64,000 nucleotides of DNA from Billgrantia pellis. Its GTDB lineage: Bacteria > Pseudomonadota > Gammaproteobacteria > Pseudomonadales > Halomonadaceae. Below the pieces are notes generated by a model. That model was not told where the DNA came from. It searched no databases and saw nothing but the letters and a program-made list of their open reading frames with translations. Position numbers and translations under genes: made by a program. This document shows positions 56,486 to 64,000 of this stretch, piece by piece. The stretch's first letter is position 1; each line of letters begins with the position of its first letter. The stretch lies in contig NZ_VTPY01000004.1 in NCBI RefSeq assembly GCF_008297955.1, positions 186,001 to 250,000 on the forward strand. Reading direction: 5' to 3'.

Positions 56486-58404
56486 CAAAACTCCCAATTC
56501 ACTGAAGCGTGATAGAAGCGCCCGCGGATCTCATGGCCGTAGGCGTCGTCCACCTCGTACAGTTGCCGGTCGGTGAGGTTCTCGACGCCGGCGCGCAGGC
56601 TAAGCTGCGGCGTCAGTTCCTGGCGGACCCCGGCATGCCACAGGGTGTAGCCGGAGGCGTTCTCGTCATGGATGCGCTGGTCGCCGATGTATTCGCCGCG
56701 CAGGTTGAGCCGGCCGCCCGGCCACAGTTCCGCCTCGGCCAGCAGGTTGAACCGCTGGCGGGGGCGGCGCACCAGGCGCTGGTCGGTCTGACGGTCGCGG
56801 GCCTCCAGGTAGGTGTAGTTGCCGCGCAGCCGCCAGGTCTCGCCGGGCCGCCAGCCCGCCTCCAGCTCCACCCCCTGGGTGCGCGCCCGCTCGACGTTGC
56901 TGTACTCGCGGATCTCCGGCGCCATGGGGCTGCGGCTGCCGCAGTTGGCGATGCAGGCGGCGTCGATCAGGTCCTTGACGTCGTTGCGGAACAGCGTCGC
57001 CGAGGCGTGCCAGGGTCCGGCGTCGTGCTCGATGCCGAGGGCGTAGCTGTCGGTGCGTTCAGGTTCGAGGTCGGGATTGCCGACGAACTCCAGCCACGGC
57101 ATGGGCGGGCCGCCGATGAAGTCCGGCGAGGAGCGGCGCAGGTCCGGAGCGGCGTAGCCCCGGGCATAGTCCGCCTTCAGCCGGGTATGGTCGGTAAGGG
57201 CGTAGACGCCGCCCACGCGCGGGCTCAATTGGCTGTCGTAGCGGCTATGGTCGTCGAGCCGCGTGCCCAGGGTGAGGATCAGGCGGTCGTCCAGCAGGTA
57301 GCTGCGGTTCTGCACCAGGGCGCCACGGTGGCGCACGCTCTCGTCCAGCTCCTGGGCTCCCGCGCGCTCGCGCTGGAAGCTCTCGAAGCGTACGTCGCCG
57401 GCCAGGGTGAGGGTGTGGTGCCCGCCCCAGTCGCGGCTGGCGCTGATATCCAGCACGTCGTCGGTGTGCACTTCCTCGCGGGAGAGCTGGACCTCCTCGG
57501 AGTCGCTGCGCGAGCGGTAGAGATCGACCCGCGAGCTCCAGGTATCGCCCTGGTAGTCGTGGCGAATGCCGACGCTGTAGCGTTGCAGGTCCAGTTCGCG
57601 CCAGTCGTCGGGGCCCGGCCCGGTGGTGGTGTCGCGCTCGTCGTCGCTGACGTTGAGGAACAGCTCCCAGCGACTCGCCTCGTTGGGGCGGAAGTCGAGG
57701 CTGCCGTAGCCGGTGAAGGCGTCGCGCCCCTCGCGGTGATCCATCTCCGGGTCCTGGCGGTCGCGGGCCGGACTGCGGTCGTACACGTCCAGGCCGAAGG
57801 TGGCCCCCACCCGCTCGCCGATCGGCCCACCGGTGAACAGGCTGGCGACACGCTCGCTGCCGCCGCTCTGGCGGTCCACCCAGCCGTAGCGCGTGCCCAG
57901 GGTGGTGGTCCATTCCTCCGGCGTGCGGGTGATGACGTTGATCACGCCGCCCAGGGCGTCGGCCCCGTAGAGCGACGAGGTGGGCCCGCGCACCACCTCG
58001 ATGCGCTCGATGGCGGCCACGGGAATCTGCGCCATGCGGAAGTCGCTGTGGCCGATCAGCTCGTCGGTAACGTTGAGCCGGCGGCCATTGAGCAGGATCA
58101 GGGTGTGCTCGGGATTGAGGCCGCGCACGCTGATCAGGCTGCGACCATCGCGCTCTTCTTCCAGCGAGATACCCGGCACATCGCGCAGCATGTCGGCCAG
58201 CGTCGCCGCCGGCGTGCGCTGAAGATCCTCGCGGCCGATCTCGGAGTAACCGGTGGGCGCCTCCTCGCGGCGGATCCCGGTGCGGGTGGCGGTCACCACC
58301 AGGGGCTCCAGCGCAGGCTGTGTCTGTGATTGCGCCGCGGCAACGTCGAACATGGCCGGGGCCGCGAGCAGGCCCAGCCAGGCGTAGGCAGTAGATTTCT
58401 TCAT
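56485..58404 (-). CDS. TonB-dependent outer membrane receptor
   Basis: A 639-residue receptor of the BtuB/CirA type. After a signal peptide (LGLLAAPAMFDVAAAQ) comes the TonB box region (EPLVVTATRT), the plug domain (LADMLRDVPGISLEEE, then VRGLNPEHTLILLNGRR and EVVRGPTSSLYGADALGGVINVITR) and a 22-strand barrel ending in aromatic F (NWEF). A Zur-box-like palindrome lies upstream. It is coupled to the CobN-like gene, so metal or metallophore uptake under zinc starvation is the likely role; B12 is less likely, as no cobalamin riboswitch is evident. Confidence 0.92.
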   Translation of the reverse strand: MKKSTAYAWLGLLAAPAMFDVAAAQSQTQPALEPLVVTATRTGIRREEAPTGYSEIGREDLQRTPAATLADMLRDVPGISLEEERDGRSLISVRGLNPEHTLILLNGRRLNVTDELIGHSDFRMAQIPVAAIERIEVVRGPTSSLYGADALGGVINVITRTPEEWTTTLGTRYGWVDRQSGGSERVASLFTGGPIGERVGATFGLDVYDRSPARDRQDPEMDHREGRDAFTGYGSLDFRPNEASRWELFLNVSDDERDTTTGPGPDDWRELDLQRYSVGIRHDYQGDTWSSRVDLYRSRSDSEEVQLSREEVHTDDVLDISASRDWGGHHTLTLAGDVRFESFQRERAGAQELDESVRHRGALVQNRSYLLDDRLILTLGTRLDDHSRYDSQLSPRVGGVYALTDHTRLKADYARGYAAPDLRRSSPDFIGGPPMPWLEFVGNPDLEPERTDSYALGIEHDAGPWHASATLFRNDVKDLIDAACIANCGSRSPMAPEIREYSNVERARTQGVELEAGWRPGETWRLRGNYTYLEARDRQTDQRLVRRPRQRFNLLAEAELWPGGRLNLRGEYIGDQRIHDENASGYTLWHAGVRQELTPQLSLRAGVENLTDRQLYEVDDAYGHEIRGRFYHASVNWEF

Positions 58405-58478
58405 CAGGGTTCCCTTGAGAGGGCGCCTACGAACGACTGCGTTCGCAGCGCTCACAAGCGTTCTCCACATCCTCTTTA

Positions 58479-58501
58479 GTGATGTTATATCGTAATTTTT
58501 T
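58479..58501. promoter_or_regulatory. Zur-box-like palindrome before the TonB receptor gene
   Basis: The 23-base site centred at 58490 contains TGTTATA, a central T, and CGTAATT, giving about 15 of 22 matches to the gammaproteobacterial Zur consensus (core TGTTATA-N-TATAACA). It lies about 75 bases before the receptor start and just past the end of the GTPase gene. Confidence 0.6.
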
Positions 58502-58510
58502 TGAGTGACA

Positions 58511-59734
<1,224 letters not shown>

Positions 59735-59771
59735 GGGCGGGGATCTCCTCGCTGATTGGAAAATGCGACAA

Positions 59772-59794
59772 ATAACGTTATAACATAACAAATG
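59772..59794. promoter_or_regulatory. Zur-box-like palindrome before the COG0523 gene
   Basis: On the minus strand the core reads TGTTATGTTATAACG, matching the Zur core TGTTATA-N-TATAACA at 12 of 14 defined positions. It is centred at 59783, about 49 bases upstream of the start codon. Confidence 0.75.
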
Positions 59795-59827
59795 CCATGA
59801 CAAGTAAGCGCCAGAGACGCCATGCCT

Positions 59828-60685
59828 TCAAGCCAGCCTGGCGTCCTGCTTCAGGACGTCGGCGACGAACCCCATGAAGGCTCGAATACGTGCCACTCGA
59901 CGTAGGTCCGGATGGGTCAGCAGCCATAGCTCGGTGGCCAGCTCGGGGATGGGCTCGCCGATGCGCATCAGAACCGGGTCAGCATCAGCCAAATAGCAAG
60001 GCAGCACCGCCCAGCCCAGGCCGTCACGGGCGGCAGCCAGCATGCCGAGCAGGGTATCGACACGATAACGACACCGCCCCTTCGCCCCGCGCCCCTTCAT
60101 CCACCGCTCCAACGCTGGATACCCTAAATGGCGATCCGGACCAACCCAGTTCTCTGTTTCGGCCTCGGCGCGAGCATAGACAGCTTGAGCAATGCTTCCG
60201 ACCCTCCGCCCCACCAAGTGTTCGGGCGGTGCGGCTGTGGGGCGTATCGCCACATCGGCATCGCGTTGGGAGAGATTGAACAATTGGTTGGAGACGACGA
60301 TTTCCAACTCGATCTGCGGATGCTCGTTCTGGAACCGGGCAAAAAGAGGCGACAGCAAGCCTATCAGCAGAGTGTCCGTGGTAGTCACGCGAATGGTGCC
60401 GGAGAGCCTCAGGTCTCGCCCTACCAGGCGCCGCTCGGCGCTCATTATCTCGGTTTCGACACGGGCTGCCGTGGTGGCCAGCTCCTCGCCCGCCGGCGTG
60501 GGCGCATAGCCCGTGCGCGAGCGCTCGAACAGCGCCACGCCCAAGCGTGCCTCGATGGCATTGAGTCGCCGAAACAGAGTGGCGTGACTGAGCCCCAGGC
60601 GCCGCCCCGCGCCCGATAGGGTTCCCGTCTCGGCAATGGCCAGCACTGTGCGCAGGTCGTCCCACTGCAGCGACTGCTCGGTCAC
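59828..60685 (-). CDS. LysR-type transcriptional regulator
   Basis: A 285-residue LysR-type regulator: LAIAETGTLSGAGRRLGLSHATLFRRLNAIEA is the winged helix and the sensor domain contains IELEIVVSNQLFNLSQRDADVAIR. It lies 46 bases downstream of the alcohol dehydrogenase gene on the same strand and may be cotranscribed with that catabolic cluster. Confidence 0.88.
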   Translation of the reverse strand: MTEQSLQWDDLRTVLAIAETGTLSGAGRRLGLSHATLFRRLNAIEARLGVALFERSRTGYAPTPAGEELATTAARVETEIMSAERRLVGRDLRLSGTIRVTTTDTLLIGLLSPLFARFQNEHPQIELEIVVSNQLFNLSQRDADVAIRPTAAPPEHLVGRRVGSIAQAVYARAEAETENWVGPDRHLGYPALERWMKGRGAKGRCRYRVDTLLGMLAAARDGLGWAVLPCYLADADPVLMRIGEPIPELATELWLLTHPDLRRVARIRAFMGFVADVLKQDARLA

Positions 60686-60731
60686 GATTTGCCCCCACCG
60701 ACCGTCAGCATGGCTCGGCTCCGGTCACTGT

Positions 60732-61772
60732 TCAGAATTCGGTGACCACGGTCACGCCGACGCCTTGGAACTCGTCCATGCTCGTCAGCGCCTCGATCGA
60801 CTGTTCCAGGCTGATCCTCTGGCCGACCAGCTTCTCGGGCGAAAGCTTGTCGGTCTGGATCATGTCGAGCATGGCGCCGTAGCGATAGGCCTGCATGCCG
60901 TGGCTGCCCAGAATCTCGAGCTCGTTGGCGATCACCTTGCTCATCGGAATGGCCGGCGTGCTGTGATCGGCCAGCATGAGCCCGACCTGAACGTGCTTGC
61001 CGCGCTTGCGCAAATTGCTGATCGAATTGAAACAGGTGGTGGGGTGTCCCAGCGCATCCAGCGACACGTGGGCACCGCCCCGCGTCACCTCGATGACCGC
61101 CTCGGCGACGTCTGCCACATCGGTTGCGTTCACGGTGGCCACCGCGCCCAATTCATGGGCCAACTGGAGTTTCTCGGCCGAGATGTCGACGGCCACCACG
61201 TTGGCGCCCACGGCGTTGGCGATCATGATCGCGGAGAGGCCGACACCGCCGCAGCCGTGCACCGCCACCCACTGCCCGGCAGATGCCTTACCCTGGTCGA
61301 CCACGGCGCGAAACGAGGTCACGAAGCGGCAGCCCAGGCTAGCCGCCGTGGCGAAGTCCAGCGTCTCCGGCAAGGCCACCAGGTTGATGTCGGCATGATG
61401 GATACCGACATACTGGGCGAAGGAGCCCCAGTGGGTGAAGCCAGGCTGGAACTGACTATCGCAGACCTGGTGATTCCCCGAGTAGCACTCGGGGCAGCTG
61501 CCGCAGCCGCCAACGAACGGCACCGTGACGCGATCCCCCACGCGCCATTGCTTCACGTCCTTGCCCACCGCCTCGACGATGCCCGCCAGTTCGTGTCCCG
61601 GCACGTGGGGAAGCCGAATGTCGGGATCGTGCCCCATCCAGCCGTGCCAGTCGCTGCGGCACACGCCCGTCGCCATTACCCTGACCACGACGCCATGCGC
61701 CTCCGGCGTCGGGTCGGGCAGTTGCCGGATTTGCGGCGGGGCGGAAAAGGCCTCGTAGACCACGGCTTTCAT
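60732..61772 (-). CDS. Zinc-dependent alcohol dehydrogenase
   Basis: A 346-residue MDR alcohol dehydrogenase. Catalytic zinc ligands C38 and H60 with E61 ([16 protein letters not shown]) and structural zinc cysteines C90, C93, C96 and C104 ([16 protein letters not shown]) are all present, as is the NAD loop [13 protein letters not shown] precedes ATG 61772. It follows the semialdehyde dehydrogenase gene by 127 bases; together they could oxidise an alcohol through an aldehyde to an acid. Confidence 0.92.
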   Translation of the reverse strand: MKAVVYEAFSAPPQIRQLPDPTPEAHGVVVRVMATGVCRSDWHGWMGHDPDIRLPHVPGHELAGIVEAVGKDVKQWRVGDRVTVPFVGGCGSCPECYSGNHQVCDSQFQPGFTHWGSFAQYVGIHHADINLVALPETLDFATAASLGCRFVTSFRAVVDQGKASAGQWVAVHGCGGVGLSAIMIANAVGANVVAVDISAEKLQLAHELGAVATVNATDVADVAEAVIEVTRGGAHVSLDALGHPTTCFNSISNLRKRGKHVQVGLMLADHSTPAIPMSKVIANELEILGSHGMQAYRYGAMLDMIQTDKLSPEKLVGQRISLEQSIEALTSMDEFQGVGVTVVTEF

Positions 61773-61899
61773 GGAAGTCCTCACTTGCGGTTTGTTCATG
61801 TATGCAAGCCTCTCTTCCTTTCCTGAGGAATGCCTGATCGCAAGCGTACAACATAGTCAGAAGGCAATCATGTAGGCCAGCACACCGCCTGAGATGCAA

Positions 61900-63366
61900 T
61901 CAACTATCCAACCCTCCCATGCAGATGTACTTCACCTCCAGATAATCCTCGAGCCCATACTTCGAGCCTTCACGGCCGAGCCCCGATTCCTTGATGCCAC
62001 CAAAGGGAATGACCTCGCTGGAGATGCCCACTTCGTTGACGCCGACCATACCGTATTCGATTCCTTCGGAGACGCGCCAAACGCGGCCGACATCGCGGGT
62101 ATAGAGATAGGAGGCGAGACCCACCTCGGTGTCATTGGCCATGGCAATGGCTTCGGCCTCGTCCTTGAAGCGAAAGATTGGCGCGACCGGCCCGAAGATC
62201 TCTTCGCGAAACACTCGCATGTCGCGGTTGACGTCGGTCAGCACGGTGGGTTGATAGAAGCAGGCGCCCCGGCTGTCGGGCGAGCCACCTGTCGTCGCCC
62301 TGGCGCCCTGGGCCAAGGCATCTTCGACCAGCCCATGCACCTCTCTTACCGCCCGCTCGCTCACCAGCGGCCCCATGGTCACGCCCTCGTCCAGGCCGTT
62401 GCCGACCTTGAGCGCGTTCACTGCTGTAGTGAACTTCTCGACGAAGGCGTCGTATACACCATCCTGCACCAGGATGCGGTTGGCACAGATACAGGTCTGG
62501 CCCGCATTGCGGTACTTGGAGGCCACCGCTCCGGCGACGGCCTGGTCCAGGTCCGCATCGTCGAACACGATGACCGGGGCATTGCCGCCCAACTCCATGG
62601 ACACCTTCTTCACACTCTCGGCGCACTGCTTGAGCAGCAGCTTGCCCACCGGAGTCGAGCCGGTGAAGGTCACCTTGCGCACCAGGGGGCTGCCAGTCAG
62701 CTCGTTACCGATCACGCTGGCACTGTCCCCCATCACCAGGTTCAGCACGCCAGCCGGAATCCCGGCACGCTCGGCGAGCTCGACCATGGCCAAAGCAGAC
62801 AGCGGGGTTTCCTTGGCCGGCTTCATGACGAAGGTGCAGCCCACCGCCAACGCAGGCGCCGCCTTGCGGGCCAGCATGGCATTGGGGAAATTCCAGGGCG
62901 TGATGGCTGCCACCACCCCCACCGGCTGCTTGATGGTGACCAGGCGGCGATCATTGGCGAAGGTCGGAATCACATCGCCATAGACGCGCTTCGCCTCCTC
63001 GGCGAACCATTCGATGAATGACGCCCCGTAGGCCACCTCGCCCCTGGCCTCGGTGAGAGGTTTGCCCTGCTCGCTGGTCATGATCAGCGCCAGGTCGTCC
63101 TGGTGCGCCAGCATCAGGTCATGCCAGCGACGCAGGATCGCACTACGCTCCTTGGCGGTCTTCGCCTGCCAGGCCGGCAAGGCGCGGTGCGCCGCCTCGA
63201 TGGCGAGCCGGGTCTCCGCCGCACCAACGCTCGCCATCCTGGCGATGACGTCTCCGGTAGCGGGATTGGTCACCTCGAAGCTGTCACCGACGGAGCCGTC
63301 CATCCACTGGCCATCGATATAAGCCTGGGTCTTCAGCAGTCCCGGATCTTTCAGTTGCAATGTCAT
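61900..63366 (-). CDS. NAD(P)-dependent succinate-semialdehyde-type dehydrogenase
   Basis: A 488-residue aldehyde dehydrogenase of the GabD subgroup. Catalytic Cys is in GQTCICANR (C292) and the general base Glu in MELGGNAPV (E258); the cofactor segment TPWNFPNAMLARK and FTGSTPVGK are intact. The GabD-like ending YGLEDYLEVKYIC is present. GGAG precedes ATG 63366. It may act on succinate or glutarate semialdehyde or a related aldehyde from the neighbouring dehydrogenases. Confidence 0.92.
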   Translation of the reverse strand: MTLQLKDPGLLKTQAYIDGQWMDGSVGDSFEVTNPATGDVIARMASVGAAETRLAIEAAHRALPAWQAKTAKERSAILRRWHDLMLAHQDDLALIMTSEQGKPLTEARGEVAYGASFIEWFAEEAKRVYGDVIPTFANDRRLVTIKQPVGVVAAITPWNFPNAMLARKAAPALAVGCTFVMKPAKETPLSALAMVELAERAGIPAGVLNLVMGDSASVIGNELTGSPLVRKVTFTGSTPVGKLLLKQCAESVKKVSMELGGNAPVIVFDDADLDQAVAGAVASKYRNAGQTCICANRILVQDGVYDAFVEKFTTAVNALKVGNGLDEGVTMGPLVSERAVREVHGLVEDALAQGARATTGGSPDSRGACFYQPTVLTDVNRDMRVFREEIFGPVAPIFRFKDEAEAIAMANDTEVGLASYLYTRDVGRVWRVSEGIEYGMVGVNEVGISSEVIPFGGIKESGLGREGSKYGLEDYLEVKYICMGGLDS

Positions 63367-63416
63367 TATCGACTCCAGGTGCACGTTGCGTCTGGGCAGT
63401 TGGCTTTCACCCATGA

Positions 63417-64000
63417 TCAACGAAAGTGCGGCATGACCTCATTGATGAACAGCTCGAGTGAGCGCTTCTTCTCTTCGAAGGGCAACGTATTGTCGGTCCA
63501 GAAGCTGTACTCAGTGATGCCCAACCGCTCATAGCCCTTGAGCCGATCGACCAGTTCACTCGGCGTGCCGATCATCATGTTGCGACGCAGGCTTCCCAAC
63601 GCGAACTCAGGATTATCAGCCACGGCTTCCTCGGGAACGGGCTCGAAGAAGCCGTCGACCGCCTGCTGGTCGTTTTTGAACCAGGCCATGAAGTAGCGAT
63701 AGAAGAGATTGAGAGCCTTGGCGCCTTTCCTCCAGCCTTCCGGGTCGCTCTCCTCATGCACGTAGGTGTGACGCAACAGCATCAGGTCGGGGCGCGACAC
63801 ATCGGGATGGTTGGCACAGGCGGTGTCAAACTTTCTCGCCAGGTCGGCCACTTCCTCATCGCCTTTCATCAAGGCCGTTACCATGACATTGCAGCCGTTC
63901 TTGACGGCAAAGTCGTGGGAGTTAGGGTCGCGAGCGGCGATCCATATCGGAGGCAGCGAGGACTGAACCGGCTTGGGAACGCTGGTGGTAACGGGGAAGC
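63417..64000 (-). CDS. LLM class flavin-dependent oxidoreductase (C-terminal part)
   Basis: The reading frame is open to the window's end, so the N-terminal part is missing. The visible 194 residues belong to the bacterial luciferase-like monooxygenase fold: LPPIWIAARDPNSHDFAVKNGCNVMV corresponds to the flavin-binding strand region, and GTPSELVDRLKGYERLGITEYSFW is the typical C-terminal segment. It ends 50 bases before the semialdehyde dehydrogenase gene on the same strand, so it likely feeds that pathway with an aldehyde. Substrate unknown. Confidence 0.88.
   Translation of the reverse strand, partial: FPVTTSVPKPVQSSLPPIWIAARDPNSHDFAVKNGCNVMVTALMKGDEEVADLARKFDTACANHPDVSRPDLMLLRHTYVHEESDPEGWRKGAKALNLFYRYFMAWFKNDQQAVDGFFEPVPEEAVADNPEFALGSLRRNMMIGTPSELVDRLKGYERLGITEYSFWTDNTLPFEEKKRSLELFINEVMPHFR

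Noticed and set aside
53840..56512. An 890-residue open frame on the plus strand opposite the CobN-like gene
   Set aside because: The minus strand encodes clear CobN family motifs throughout; the plus frame shows only low-complexity, high-GC antisense translation.
56509..58329. A 606-residue open frame opposite the TonB receptor
   Set aside because: The receptor has a signal peptide, plug and barrel motifs on the other strand; the plus frame has no recognisable domain.

Overview
The window reads as a contiguous stretch of chromosome from a high-GC gammaproteobacterium. Gene content and protein style suggest a Halomonas/Billgrantia-type member of the Halomonadaceae or a close relative; this is inferred from protein resemblance, since no rRNA or tRNA gene is present. 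Coding density is high, genes are in short operons on both strands, and an unusually large share are transcription factors beside one or two enzymes or transporters.

Region by region. 1-3.1 kb: end of an SDR oxidoreductase, a three-gene set of small proteins (VOC, YCII, DUF1428), a zinc-independent MDR reductase and a small membrane protein. 3.2-10.7 kb: an Lhr-type helicase, then trpI divergent from trpBA. 10.9-15.1 kb: a cupin protein, a monooxygenase/ECF41 sigma operon with its own recognisable promoter, LysR/azoreductase, and a GNAT enzyme. 15.1-17.5 kb: arsH, an MFS transporter and a PadR regulator with two near-identical palindromic operators. 17.6-19.5 kb: a MerR/TipAS regulator and two adjoining decayed genes (MarR-GNAT and DUF899). 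19.6-22 kb: a lower-GC DHA2 efflux pump/XRE regulator pair. 22-29.4 kb: AraC, NDH-2, AhpD-like, PhzF, GFA, a DASS anion transporter, VOC and an EF-hand protein. 29.4-33.7 kb: LysR, then LuxR divergent from an APC permease and a nitrilase-type amidase. 33.8-35.3 kb: TetR and RidA around a triple operator. 35.5-40 kb: a MocR regulator divergent from a TctA-like permease pair and a degradative class II HMG-CoA reductase, a likely mevalonate uptake and catabolism unit. 40-51.6 kb: a frameshifted EamA transporter, a SleB-type hydrolase, GST/LysR, DUF1127, VOC/DUF899, YjfB, GrpB, a META lipoprotein, DUF1330/XRE, an AadA-type nucleotidyltransferase, and MFS/AraC. 51.6-59.8 kb: a five-gene metal-uptake locus. 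59.8-64 kb: LysR, a zinc alcohol dehydrogenase, a succinate-semialdehyde-type dehydrogenase and a partial LLM flavin oxidoreductase.

The most interesting locus is at 51.6-59.8 kb. It holds a COG0523 GTPase with a CxCC motif, a TonB-dependent receptor, a CobN-like protein with an N-terminal signal peptide and C-terminal membrane anchor, an ExbB/TolQ-type channel and a DUF2149 protein, all on the minus strand. Zur-box-like palindromes precede the GTPase and the receptor, and no other cobalamin gene or evident cobalamin riboswitch is nearby. This points to a zinc-starvation uptake system related to the P. aeruginosa PA1922-PA1925 region rather than to vitamin B12 synthesis. Several other regulator/target pairs carry visible operators (ECF41, PadR, TetR, MocR, XRE), so regulatory wiring can be read directly from this sequence.
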